Shown here one piece after another: positions 8,436 to 15,316 of a stretch of 64,000 nt of DNA; position 1 is the stretch's first letter; each line of letters starts with the position of its first letter. Source of the stretch: Halorubellus litoreus (lineage in GTDB: Archaea; Halobacteriota; Halobacteria; Halobacteriales; Natrialbaceae); the NCBI RefSeq assembly GCF_037081675.1, contig NZ_JAZAQL010000001.1, positions 992,001-1,056,000 on the forward strand, read 5' to 3'. A model generated the notes under the pieces. The model did no database searches and was not told where the DNA came from. It saw only the letters and a program-made list of their open reading frames with translations. A program made the position numbers and the translations under genes.

Positions 8436-9193
8436 CCCGAGAGCGACTCCTCGAACTTCATCAGTCGGTGCGACCCGCCACCGTCGTAGTCCCGAACGAG
8501 CAGGTGCGTGTCCGAGACGGCGTGCCCGAAGACGTAGTTCTGGGCCTTGAACGACGGCACGCGGACGCCCATCGGGACGAGATCCGGGAGCGCGGTCGCG
8601 TCGAACGCCAGAACCGTCGGCGCTCCTGGCCGTGCGAACGCGTAGATCACGCCGTCCGCAATCATCAGGTGCCGGAGATCGACCCGAAGGTCCGTGTTCG
8701 GCGCACCGTTCCAGGCCGCCATCCGCCCCGCGTCCAGCGTGTCACCCGCTTCGAGCGGGTCCGACCGGTCCAGGACGTTGACAGGCGTGTTCCCGCCGAG
8801 CGTGACCGCGTAGTTCTCCGTGACGGTGATGTCGTCGTTCACGAACGAGTAGCTCCCCACCGCCCCGAACGTCCCGTCCGAGTTGACGGGGACGACCTTG
8901 TAGCCGCCCGAGAAGTAGACGTGCTCGCCACTCGGGGAGACCGCTGGGGTCGCCTGGGCGCTGTTGTCGTCGCCGATGTCCACCGAGTCCGCCAGCAGCG
9001 GGTTCGCCGGGTCCGTCATGTCGAACACCCGCGCCGTCGTCCCCTCGTGCTGGTAGAGGTAGTCACCGTCCGGCCCGAACGCCATCTCGCCACCCGTCGG
9101 GATGGGCGATCCGTCCGGTATCTTCGCGACGAACTCCACGTCAGGACCCGCCGAGTACCCCGACGACGGCACGGGCTTGCCGAACCCCGTCAC
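8432..9193 (-). CDS. beta-propeller-like protein, candidate virion spike or receptor-binding protein
   Basis: 253 residues from a GTG that overlaps the previous stop by four bases; an earlier GTG at 9211 is also possible. Repeated blades are visible: GEMAFGPDGDYLYQHEG, SPSGEHVYFSGG, NYAVTLGGNTPVNVLD and IYAFARPGAPTVLAFD, with the spacing of a surface-layer (YVTN-like) propeller. In halosphaeroviruses the spike genes follow the capsid genes at the end of the structural cluster, and this gene is next to last, so a spike role is plausible. No enzyme motif is seen. Confidence 0.5.
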   Translation of the reverse strand: MTGFGKPVPSSGYSAGPDVEFVAKIPDGSPIPTGGEMAFGPDGDYLYQHEGTTARVFDMTDPANPLLADSVDIGDDNSAQATPAVSPSGEHVYFSGGYKVVPVNSDGTFGAVGSYSFVNDDITVTENYAVTLGGNTPVNVLDRSDPLEAGDTLDAGRMAAWNGAPNTDLRVDLRHLMIADGVIYAFARPGAPTVLAFDATALPDLVPMGVRVPSFKAQNYVFGHAVSDTHLLVRDYDGGGSHRLMKFEESLSG

Positions 9194-9684
9194 GGCCAGG
9201 CCTCCACCCACACAGTTGGGTCACTCGTCGCCGAATCAGCCCGCACCACGCCCATCGTCTGGGTCTCCACGGGGATGCCCTCGGCGTGCTTGTCCTGCTT
9301 GCGGTACTCGATGACCCGGTTCGCGTTCCCCTGTGGCTTGAACGCCACCTCCACGGAATCCGTGAATCGGAGATCGACGCTCGTCGCCTCGAACCCGAAG
9401 TCGAGCCGGCCCTGGTCGTCGGTGACGTCCTCGGGCGGCCCGCTCTGGGTGACGGTGAACTGCTGCGCGTAGTACTGCGTCCCGCTGTCCTCGTCGGTGT
9501 ACTCGCTCTGAGCGTCGTCCAGCGCCTCGACGAGTTCCTGGCCACGCTGTTCCAGCAGGAGCGCGAGCAGTAACCGGTCGGTGTCGCTCGCGAAGACGTC
9601 CGACACCCACGAGTTCACACCGACGCCGTACTCGTCGAGCAGCGCCTCGATGTTCGACCCCGGTCCGGCAGTCGTCCTAACCAT
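9190..9684 (-). CDS. virion-like operon protein, 164 residues
   Basis: The ATG at 9684 overlaps the end of the upstream gene by eight bases. The product begins MVRTTAGPGSNIEALLDEYG; its C-terminal two thirds look beta-rich (RLDFGFEATSVDLRFTDSVEVAF), suggesting a small soluble beta-sandwich. No close family recognised. It sits between a one-helix coiled-coil protein and the propeller-like protein, so a structural or spike-base role is possible. A longer frame extends upstream of the chosen start but is low-complexity antisense sequence. Confidence 0.5.
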   Translation of the reverse strand: MVRTTAGPGSNIEALLDEYGVGVNSWVSDVFASDTDRLLLALLLEQRGQELVEALDDAQSEYTDEDSGTQYYAQQFTVTQSGPPEDVTDDQGRLDFGFEATSVDLRFTDSVEVAFKPQGNANRVIEYRKQDKHAEGIPVETQTMGVVRADSATSDPTVWVEAWP

Positions 9685-9979
9685 CGGTCGACCCCCCGAG
9701 TACGGCGACGCGCCGGCGCGTCTCGACCACGCGCTCCTCGAGTTCGTCGACGCGCGCCTCGACGTCCTCCAAGGCCGCGACGAGTCCGTCGCTTTCGACC
9801 TCGTCCTCGCCGGCGACGACGCGATGGGCGGTCTCGGCGGTCGACTCGATGCGTTCGAGCTTCCGCGAGTTCCGCGCCGCCAGCACCACCGACGCCGCAA
9901 TGAGTGCTGCCGTCACCGGGTCGCCGCCCGTCGCGGTCATCACCCACGACACGAGCGTCGCGAACACGCCAACGCTCAC
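9677..9979 (-). CDS. one-helix coiled-coil protein of the virion-like operon
   Basis: The GTG at 9979 overlaps the upstream stop (GTGA). The 100-residue product has a hydrophobic N-terminal region (VGVFATLVSWVM, then AALIAASVVLAA) and a C-terminal heptad-rich segment (LVAALEDVEARVDELEERV) that should form a coiled coil. This topology, membrane anchor plus rod, would suit a minor virion protein linking membrane and capsid. Unknown family. Confidence 0.5.
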   Translation of the reverse strand: MSVGVFATLVSWVMTATGGDPVTAALIAASVVLAARNSRKLERIESTAETAHRVVAGEDEVESDGLVAALEDVEARVDELEERVVETRRRVAVLGGSTDG

Positions 9980-10545
9980 GACCCGCCACCTCCGGCGGCC
10001 GTGTTCGCGAGTTCCAGCGCGGGACCGGCGGCCGTCAGCGCGTACAGCACGACGATACCGCCGAGCACGTAGCCGGGATGTGCGACGAGCCACCCGAGCG
10101 GCCCGCCGAGCTGGGACCCAGCATCCTCGAAGGTCTGGGCTGCGGCACCAGCGTAGCCCTGTTCGCGGGCGTCGTCGGCGGTCTCCCAGGACTGCTGGCC
10201 GGGACCGGCGGTGTTCCCGGGTTCGCTATCGACCAGCGAGTGCAGGCCGAGCGCCCCCCGCGTGAGGAAGCTCTGGTCGTCGCCCTGGAACTCCTCACCG
10301 AAGCCACCACGAAGGCCGCCGCCAGGGGTATCGTCGAACTGCCGGCCGATCGCCTCGTCGACCGACCCGCTCAGATGGTCGAGCGTCCCCGCCGCGCCGT
10401 CGACCAGCCCACCACCGGCCTCGTCGTCGGTCGCCCTCGCGACGGACTCGTCGACGCTCCCGGCCGCGTGGTCGGCCACGCCCGCCGCCGTCTGGTAGGC
10501 GCCACCGGCAGCGTTGGCGAGCCCGCCCAGGAATCCACCAGGCAT
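9976..10545 (-). CDS. Gly/Ala-rich membrane-associated protein of the virion-like operon
   Basis: 189 residues. Long Gly, Ala and Asp-rich amphipathic segments (AGGAYQTAAGVADHAAGSVD) are followed by one clear transmembrane helix near the C terminus (YVLGGIVVLYALTAAGPAL). It begins one base after the previous gene ends and overlaps the next. It has no catalytic motif. Its position downstream of the capsid pair matches the place where halosphaeroviruses encode minor membrane proteins. No close family recognised. Confidence 0.5.
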   Translation of the reverse strand: MPGGFLGGLANAAGGAYQTAAGVADHAAGSVDESVARATDDEAGGGLVDGAAGTLDHLSGSVDEAIGRQFDDTPGGGLRGGFGEEFQGDDQSFLTRGALGLHSLVDSEPGNTAGPGQQSWETADDAREQGYAGAAAQTFEDAGSQLGGPLGWLVAHPGYVLGGIVVLYALTAAGPALELANTAAGGGGS

Positions 10546-10546
10546 C

Positions 10547-11086
10547 TCAGTTCACCACCACGTACAGGAACCCGAGTGCGCCCACGCCGATCGCGGCCGC
10601 CGCAGCGGGCGACACCGGCAGTTCATTCATCGCATCAGGGACGTTCGGGGTGGTTGCCTGTGCCTGGGACGACGACCCGCCGTTCTCGCTGGTGGTGTCG
10701 ACGTTCGAGACGCCCTCGCCACTCCCGATGTCATCGACGTCGCTATCGCCGAACGCGAGCCCGTTCGTCGCCTCCTCGACGGCCTGCTCGGTCTCCTGAA
10801 TCGTCTCCGTCGACGTCGACCCGCCGAAGGTCGTCACCGTCACGTCGTCCTCGGTCTCCGCGCTCCCCGTCGTGTTGCCGGGCGTGGAGCCGCCGCCGAC
10901 GGACCCGAGCGTCTCGGTCGCCCGGCCGGTGTCCGTGTCGACGCCGAGGTTGAGCGTGGCGTTGGCGCCGACGGCGTGCCGGAGCGCGTCACCCGACGAC
11001 GCCGGCCCATTCGATTCGTCCTCGTCCTTTTCCTTGAGGCGCGTCCCACCGCCGCCGCTGGTGGGGAACGCGCGTGGAATTGCCAT
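10547..11086 (-). CDS. acidic Ser/Thr/Gly-rich protein with C-terminal helix
   Basis: 179 residues. The body is low in hydrophobics and rich in Ser, Thr, Gly and Asp (GSVGGGSTPGNTTGSAETED), ending in a single helix (AAAAAIGVGALGFLYVVV). The start codon shares its first base with the stop of the preceding gene (11086). It resembles a flexible stalk or spacer anchored in a membrane by its C terminus. It occupies the slot of the repetitive protein VP2 of SH1, but shows no long heptad repeats. Confidence 0.5.
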   Translation of the reverse strand: MAIPRAFPTSGGGGTRLKEKDEDESNGPASSGDALRHAVGANATLNLGVDTDTGRATETLGSVGGGSTPGNTTGSAETEDDVTVTTFGGSTSTETIQETEQAVEEATNGLAFGDSDVDDIGSGEGVSNVDTTSENGGSSSQAQATTPNVPDAMNELPVSPAAAAAIGVGALGFLYVVVN

Positions 11087-11343
11087 CAGTCGGTCACCTC
11101 GACGTAGAGTTCTGCAACCTCCGCGAGCGCCTGCAGCGCCAGCGCCAGCATCACCACGTCCGCCAGCGTCACCTCCATCCCACGGACGGTGACGACGACC
11201 TGACGCATGGCTCCCGCGTCGGCGGCGGGCGGCGCGGCCTGCTGGGTGCTCGGCGCCGTCGTCGACGACGTCGACGCCGCGCCCGGGTACGCCGTCACCG
11301 AGACAGCGCCCGTCTGCTGGCCGCTACTCAGTCCGCCCTGCAT
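11086..11343 (-). CDS. 85-residue protein after the capsid pair
   Basis: A Ser/Thr/Ala/Gln-rich N-terminal half (STSSTTAPSTQQAAPPAA) is followed by VVVTVRGMEVTLADVVM and a hydrophobic helix (LALALQALAEVAELYV). Its position, directly after the larger capsid candidate, equals that of the small protein VP13 in SH1-like viruses, which I recall at about 80 residues. It starts four bases after the upstream stop. Confidence 0.5.
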   Translation of the reverse strand: MQGGLSSGQQTGAVSVTAYPGAASTSSTTAPSTQQAAPPAADAGAMRQVVVTVRGMEVTLADVVMLALALQALAEVAELYVEVTD

Positions 11344-11347
11344 GATT

Positions 11348-12094
11348 CTAGCTCAGCTCCGCGATGTCGGCCTTCACCGCGTCCTTGAGCCCGGGGATGC
11401 GGTTCTCGGTCTGTTCACGCGGGAGCGACAGGAGCGCGTTCGTCGCCTCCGTTCCGCGCGTCGGCTCCTCGAACTTCACGGTGTAGTCGGCCTTCACCTG
11501 CATCACGACCTCCCACTTCCGCGGGACGAACGGTTGGAGTTCCGTGCGGTTCAGGTCGAACGAGAGGGGTTCCTCGATCTGGTCGCGAGTGTGCGCGATG
11601 GCCGTCGGGATGCTGAACAGGTCCTGGCCGAACGACGCACCCCCGCCGGGTGCGGTCTTCTTGAACTTCACCGTCGCCGGGTCCCGCGGCACGTAGTAGA
11701 TGTCCAGCGTCGTCCCGGTGTTGGGCGAGGAGTAGTCGAACGAGTCCGCCGCGTAGTCGACGGTGAGCGCACTCCCCGAGACGCGGGTACCGTCGTCGTA
11801 GACGACGATGTTGTTCGTCGCCGGCGACTCCAGCAGGTTGTGCGAGAGCTTGAAGGTCTCGCTGTTGTCGGCGGTGTCATCGACGGTCTTGGTCTCGTAC
11901 GCGGGGACGACGAGCGAGAGTTCGCGGTCCTCGCGGAGCCAGATCGGCCGGGGCGCCTGGAACCGCGCGACGGTGGAGAGTTCGCCAGGCGTGTTCGTGG
12001 AGAACTCCCAGGAACTCGTCGGGACGTGGCCCTCGCTCCACGGGAAGTTCCGCGCGAGGCTCCGGCGGGTGAACTGCTGCTGGCCGGTACTCAT
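11348..12094 (-). CDS. candidate larger major capsid protein (VP4-like)
   Basis: 248 residues from an ATG overlapping the previous stop (ATGA). The sequence is soluble and beta-rich throughout (RELSLVVPAYETKTVDD, GTTLDIYYVPRD, WEVVMQVKADYTVKFEE), with no helix-rich or catalytic region, as expected for a single vertical beta-barrel capsid protein. In SH1-type viruses the small capsid protein VP7 (about 185 residues) is followed directly by VP4 (about 232); here 173 and 248 residues occur in the same order. Assignment rests on order, size and character, not a search. The frame could start upstream but coupling favours 12094. Confidence 0.55.
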   Translation of the reverse strand: MSTGQQQFTRRSLARNFPWSEGHVPTSSWEFSTNTPGELSTVARFQAPRPIWLREDRELSLVVPAYETKTVDDTADNSETFKLSHNLLESPATNNIVVYDDGTRVSGSALTVDYAADSFDYSSPNTGTTLDIYYVPRDPATVKFKKTAPGGGASFGQDLFSIPTAIAHTRDQIEEPLSFDLNRTELQPFVPRKWEVVMQVKADYTVKFEEPTRGTEATNALLSLPREQTENRIPGLKDAVKADIAELS

Positions 12095-12612
12095 TCGATG
12101 TCGACCTCCTCGACGGCGTCGCTGTCGACGTAGATCTCGCTCTTCGAGTGGTCGATCTGCACGCTCGACTCCACGAGCACGTACGCGGTGTCGATGTCGC
12201 GGATCTCCAGGGTCTGGCCAGCCTTCTGCTCGGGCGTGCCCTGAGCTTCGAGTTCGAGCTTCACCGAGTCGACGTTGTCCTTCTTCTGCTGATCGGTGAT
12301 GCTCTTCTCGTTGAACGAACGGATGTTCGCGAGCGGGACGCTCACGATCTGCCACTGGTTGTCCGTCGGCGACTCATACGCGAGGGCGACCCGCGTGTTG
12401 TTCGGGAGCGGGTCACCGTTCGAATCCCGAAGGTCGGCGTAGACGGGGAAACCGACGAGCTTCTGGCCGACCGCGACGGAGTTCCGGAGGATGAGCCCGA
12501 CGCCGTCGTCGGGCGAGATCTCCAGGACCGGGCTGAAGTTCCCGGTGTCGTTCGTCGCGGTGGTGACGTACTCGCTGGTGTCGCCCTCGGCGGCGAAGAG
12601 AGACTGGGTCAT
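12091..12612 (-). CDS. candidate smaller major capsid protein (VP7-like)
   Basis: 173 residues starting at an ATG that overlaps the upstream stop. Predicted mostly beta: VGLILRNSVAVGQKLVGFPV, NTRVALAYESPTDNQWQIVSV, SVKLELEAQG, TLEIRDIDTAYVLVESSV. A domain with these alternating strands and loops and no cysteines or catalytic residues fits a jelly-roll. It precedes the larger candidate capsid gene, as VP7 precedes VP4 in halosphaeroviruses. If right, both would form the heteromeric capsid lattice over an internal membrane. Confidence 0.55.
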   Translation of the reverse strand: MTQSLFAAEGDTSEYVTTATNDTGNFSPVLEISPDDGVGLILRNSVAVGQKLVGFPVYADLRDSNGDPLPNNTRVALAYESPTDNQWQIVSVPLANIRSFNEKSITDQQKKDNVDSVKLELEAQGTPEQKAGQTLEIRDIDTAYVLVESSVQIDHSKSEIYVDSDAVEEVDIE

Positions 12613-12917
12613 CAGGCCCCACCCCCGAGCGACGTGACCGAGTTCTTGAGGCCGAAGCGCTGTGCGAGCGCGTCAACCGTGTAGAGCCCGCTGCCGACGG
12701 TCATCATGCGCTCACCGACGACCATCTCGGAGCCGGCGATTCCCGCGACGCCGTACAGTTCGTTCGGCAGGTCCACGCCCATCGTCCCCTCCAGGAGCGA
12801 CCCGCCGACCGCGGGAACGAGGTAGCCGCCCGCCACGTAGCCGGCATCGACCCAGGTATCGCTTTCAGTCAGTGCATCCATGGCATCGCCGTAGTTGCTC
12901 GCCATACGGACACCCAT
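12612..12917 (-). CDS. small membrane-active protein, first of the virion-like operon (VP12-like)
   Basis: The ATG at 12917 gives 101 residues. A TATA-like CTCTATACC 25-31 bases before it supports a leaderless start there rather than at an upstream TTG (12926). The product is Gly and Ala-rich with weakly hydrophobic stretches (AGYVAGGYLVPAVGGSLLEG, YGVAGIAGSEMVV). In SH1-type viruses a roughly 100-residue membrane protein, VP12, immediately precedes VP7, the same arrangement as here. Confidence 0.5.
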   Translation of the reverse strand: MGVRMASNYGDAMDALTESDTWVDAGYVAGGYLVPAVGGSLLEGTMGVDLPNELYGVAGIAGSEMVVGERMMTVGSGLYTVDALAQRFGLKNSVTSLGGGA

Positions 12918-12930
12918 TGAGGCCAAGAGC

Positions 12931-12950
12931 GCATAATAGCGGTATAGAGC
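12931..12950 (-). promoter_or_regulatory. promoter of the virion-like operon with CTATTA site
   Basis: On the minus strand a TATA-like CTATACC (12942-12948) lies 25-31 bases before the ATG at 12917. Directly downstream of it is CGCTATTATGC (12931-12941), whose first eight bases equal one of the sites before the ribbon-helix-helix gene. A protein bound there would block the promoter. Confidence 0.5.
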
Positions 12951-13042
12951 ATCTCTACTAGCTGCATAGAACGAAATCGAGACGGTTTAGTTTGAAGCGA
13001 ATCGATTAATCCAGCATTCTGATGGTAGATTCTACAGGCTAT

Positions 13043-13609
13043 TTACCCTCTCCAAGATTCTATAGTACGAATAGCCCAATCACACCTCTTCATATCAATT
13101 GAATCCCATTCTTCTCTTTGAGTTTTAAAAATGTAATGCAGTTCGTGAAGGATCCAGATTATCCAAGAAAGGCCCACGAAAACCGATAGACTGAACGGCA
13201 TAATTTCCGGAACGGATTTGGCCTTCAGTACTAACACTATAGACAAAAAGAGGAGAAGACCCGCATAGCGGAGCGCGCTGAGCTGCAGTCGAAAGAACAG
13301 AATCCGAATTGCGCCAACTAATTCTAAAATAAAGGTAACCATCAACAGGCCTGCTGAGACGGTTAGCGCAATCAGCGTCAGTTCCTCAAAGTGCGTGATG
13401 TCTGAACCATCTAAGGTGAACTGGAGGACGACTAAGACAACTGCCAAGATGGAGAGGGCCCGTCCAGCAAATTGATCAACAGCAGATGCAATTTCGTTGC
13501 TTGTTGGCGGTTCTGTGAGTGTTGCTGGATTGATTAAAAATATCAGAACAATATCGGCGGTTATCCCGAGTATTATCGAAATTGAGAAAGCTTGAGAAGA
13601 AACAACCAT
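13043..13609 (-). CDS. multi-pass membrane protein of unknown function
   Basis: 188 residues with about five hydrophobic helices (ISIILGITADIVLIFLI, ILAVVLVVLQFTL, LIALTVSAGLLMVTFILEL, YAGLLLFLSIVLVL, LSVFVGLSWIIWIL) and a short charged tail. Codon use and GC are far below the chromosome average, indicating transfer. It is the last gene of an operon that starts with two tiny Cys/His proteins and begins four bases after the second of them. No family recognised. Confidence 0.6.
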   Translation of the reverse strand: MVVSSQAFSISIILGITADIVLIFLINPATLTEPPTSNEIASAVDQFAGRALSILAVVLVVLQFTLDGSDITHFEELTLIALTVSAGLLMVTFILELVGAIRILFFRLQLSALRYAGLLLFLSIVLVLKAKSVPEIMPFSLSVFVGLSWIIWILHELHYIFKTQREEWDSIDMKRCDWAIRTIESWRG

Positions 13610-13613
13610 GACG

Positions 13614-13727
13614 CTATCCTCTGTGCTCTACGCAATAATCTCTCTCAATCCCGATCGTCGCTGTGCATCCTTTCTGTTGACAAATGGATTGTAACTCATC
13701 TTCTTCTTCTCGGTCAGGGTCAGTCAT
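13614..13727 (-). CDS. 37-residue Cys/His protein, copy 2
   Basis: Read directly from the minus strand. It has Cys16, Cys21, Cys32 and His35, i.e. C-x4-C-x10-C-x2-H, preceded by a very acidic start (DPDREEEDEL). The core GIERDYCVEHR matches the neighbour's GRERDFCPAHR at the same spacing, so the two are paralogues. Likely a minimal zinc finger. Too short for routine gene callers; conserved spacing between copies is the best evidence that it is translated. Confidence 0.6.
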   Translation of the reverse strand: MTDPDREEEDELQSICQQKGCTATIGIERDYCVEHRG

Positions 13728-13745
13728 GATTGATTGTTTCCACAG

Positions 13746-13862
13746 CTAATTCCTGTGTGCAGGGCAAAAGTCGCGTTCCCTTCCTACCGGAACCTTACAG
13801 CCCGAGGCCGCACACAGCTTTTGTTTGTGAATTTCAGGGTCTTCGTCGCCACTTCCGCTCAT
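13746..13862 (-). CDS. 38-residue Cys/His protein, copy 1
   Basis: First gene of the operon. Cys17, Cys22, Cys33 and His36 show the same C-x4-C-x10-C-x2-H spacing as copy 2, and the tail GRERDFCPAHRN is alike. A TATA box at 13885-13893 sits at the right distance for a leaderless transcript starting at this ATG. The gap to copy 2 is 18 bases. A nucleic-acid or protein-binding zinc finger is likely; role unknown. Confidence 0.6.
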   Translation of the reverse strand: MSGSGDEDPEIHKQKLCAASGCKVPVGRERDFCPAHRN

Positions 13863-13884
13863 AACACCCTTTGACTAACTACTT

Positions 13885-13893
13885 GGATATAAA
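13885..13893 (-). promoter_or_regulatory. TATA box of the twin Cys/His operon
   Basis: The minus strand reads TTTATATCC, a strong archaeal TATA box centred about 27 bases before the ATG at 13862, consistent with leaderless transcription. Confidence 0.6.
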
Positions 13894-13952
13894 TCACTGC
13901 CACTCTGGAGAAAGCCCTCAGCGAAAGCCAACCGGTTCATTTGACCCAAATT

Positions 13953-14132
13953 TCAAAGACCCTCGACTAACGACTGACCAGAATGGTCCTTGTTAAGATT
14001 ATAACAGGCCATAACAAGTCCAACCGTCTCTGACTTCGAAGGTTGGTAGCCGAGTTTCTCCGTTAAATCCTCACGTATCCGTCGGAACCGTTCGGCTCGG
14101 TCGCTGTGGAGCTTGATTTGTTCTTTAGTCAT
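13953..14132 (-). CDS. 59-residue helical protein downstream of the ATPase remnant
   Basis: Begins MTKEQIKLHSDRAERFRRIR at an ATG overlapping the stop region of the ATPase remnant by eight bases. It has a basic helix and a second helix (KSETVGLVMACYNL), giving a look of a short DNA-binding or antitoxin-like protein; similar small proteins accompany HerA-type ATPases on haloarchaeal elements, as far as I recall. Inverted repeats lie within its 3' third (CTTGTTA/TAACAAG, 13989-14018). Confidence 0.5.
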   Translation of the reverse strand: MTKEQIKLHSDRAERFRRIREDLTEKLGYQPSKSETVGLVMACYNLNKDHSGQSLVEGL

Positions 14133-14607
14133 CGTCGAAGGGGTGACTCACTCGGATGCGGTCGCTGCCGTAGTGGGTGCTCTGCATGGGCCAGTGTTGG
14201 GAGTTCTCGCGGCGGAGTGTGGTGTCGTCGCTGTAGATCCATTCGGAGCCGATGGTGTCGCCGTCGTCGTTCGAGAACCGCCGGAGCGTCAGGGGTTCGC
14301 CGTCGACGAGCAACTCCTCGGGGAGGGTCCGGCCGTCGACGCGTTCGGCGTCGGCCTTGTGGACTTCCCGGGGGTACTCGACGGCCTGCGCGACCTTGTC
14401 CAAATCCGAGTCGCGAAACCCGCCCAGCAGCGTCGCCTGCGCTTGGGTCACGACGTCCTTGTCGAGTTTCGCGAGGCGCTGGGTGACCCACGCGACGATC
14501 ATCCCCTCCCCGTGCCACGTCGTCGAGAGCGTGTCGTACGCGTCGGGGTACTGCTCGCCCTGCGACGCGAGGCACTCATCGGTTTGGCACGGTCCACTGC
14601 CCCGAGT
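14125..14607 (-). pseudogene. C-terminal remnant of a HerA/FtsK-type ATPase
   Basis: The frame runs from an in-frame stop at 14608-14610 to TAA at 14125. It carries the end of an ATPase core: WHGEGMIVAWVTQRLAKLDK, where TQR is the conserved glutamine motif of HerA-like pumps, then TLLGGFRDSDLDKVAQAVEY and a C-terminal barrel-like tail. Walker A and B are missing, so the protein cannot be an active ATPase by itself. The 5' part has been replaced by the vapBC genes ending 15 bases upstream. It could be the packaging ATPase of the provirus or a conjugation/segregation ATPase. Confidence 0.65.
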
Positions 14608-14621
14608 TCATTCCACCTCGA

Positions 14622-15011
14622 CTACGATCGCAGGTTCGTCACCGTCATCGCGTCTTCGAGCACGTCCGTCTGGAAGTCCGCGTCCGCGACCACGAGCTCG
14701 TCGCCGGTCGACCGTGCCGTCGCCGCGATGAGCAGGTCCGCCGTCGCCAGTCGACTCCCGTCGGTCACGAGTTCGTCCTGGAGGCGTCCGGCCTCCAGCG
14801 CGATCTCCTCGGTCAGGTCGAGCGCGTGGACGCCAGCGAAGTCCTTCCGGACCTCAACCATGTACGTCTCTCCAGCCCCAACGCGACCGTTGATGACCTC
14901 GAACACGCAGATGGTCGACGTCAACCACGGCTTCCGGTCCTCGATGTAGTCCTTCACCTCACGGTCGCCCCTGAGGTACTGGATGATGGTGGACGTGTCC
15001 AGGAACGTCAT
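14622..15011 (-). CDS. vapC: VapC-type PIN-domain toxin
   Basis: 129 residues of a PIN ribonuclease. The start MTFLDTSTIIQYLRG gives Asp5, and Glu38 (FEVING), Asp92 (TADLLIAA) and Asp110 (VADADF) complete the acidic metal site. VapC toxins cut tRNA or rRNA and are held inactive by VapB. The start overlaps the antitoxin stop by four bases, typical of coupled TA genes. All key residues are intact, so the toxin is probably functional. It lies right at the break in the ATPase gene. Confidence 0.85.
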   Translation of the reverse strand: MTFLDTSTIIQYLRGDREVKDYIEDRKPWLTSTICVFEVINGRVGAGETYMVEVRKDFAGVHALDLTEEIALEAGRLQDELVTDGSRLATADLLIAATARSTGDELVVADADFQTDVLEDAMTVTNLRS

Positions 15012-15208
15012 GTGTCACCGCGCTCGCGGCCCTCGCGGAGTCGCTCCATCGCCGCTTCGGCCTCGTCGTCGCTCCACGCGCCGAAGGTCATCGCTTCCTC
15101 GTCGCTCGCGAGCCGGAGCAGGAACTCGTCCCAGGTCTCGCCCTCGCGCTTGAGTTCTCCCAGCCGGTCCTTGGTCTCGGAATCCAGCGGGATGGACGTG
15201 CGACTCAT
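15008..15208 (-). CDS. vapB: VapB-type antitoxin
   Basis: 66 residues: an N-terminal ribbon-helix-helix-like segment (TSIPLDSETKDRLGELKREG) that should bind the operator, and an acidic C-terminal arm (SDDEAEAAMERLREGRERG) that would wrap the toxin. It directly precedes vapC with a four-base overlap. Upstream is a doubled ATGAATTCA palindrome that is a natural autoregulation site. Confidence 0.8.
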   Translation of the reverse strand: MSRTSIPLDSETKDRLGELKREGETWDEFLLRLASDEEAMTFGAWSDDEAEAAMERLREGRERGDT

Positions 15209-15228
15209 ATGAATTCACTATGAATTCA
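15209..15228. promoter_or_regulatory. vapBC operator candidate
   Basis: ATGAATTCA occurs at 15209-15217 and again at 15220-15228, an 11-bp period. Each copy contains the perfect palindrome TGAATTCA, so two dimers could bind on one DNA face immediately before the vapB start codon. Confidence 0.55.
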
Positions 15229-15316
15229 ACCCGTTTCAGTCTTTTCCGAGAGCTCGGGGGGCGATTCGGAGGTCGCTACACGTCGACCGGGAGCCAGTTG
15301 GTGGCGTGGTCCTCCG

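Larger units (their letters stand above)
6037..15228. mobile_element. decayed provirus-like island beside tRNA-Pro
   Basis: This block starts directly after the tRNA-Pro 3' end and ends just before the chromosomal histidine kinase. It contains a ten-gene virion-like operon, several tiny zinc proteins, a ribbon-helix-helix regulator, an ATPase remnant, VapBC and patches of clearly lower GC (about 7430-8270 and 12950-14130). Dense overlapping stops and starts and many short unknown genes are virus-like. I see no integrase, no replication gene and no second copy of the tRNA 3' end, so the limits are approximate and the element is probably incomplete. See the individual genes. Confidence 0.65.

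Noticed and set aside
8264..9472. 402-codon plus-strand frame in the virion-like region
   Set aside because: Arg/Val-rich antisense of the coupled minus-strand genes.
6037..15228. Pleolipovirus-type provirus
   Set aside because: No large single-anchor spike protein, no VP3-like membrane protein pattern and two consecutive soluble beta-rich proteins instead, which favours an icosahedral membrane-containing virus.
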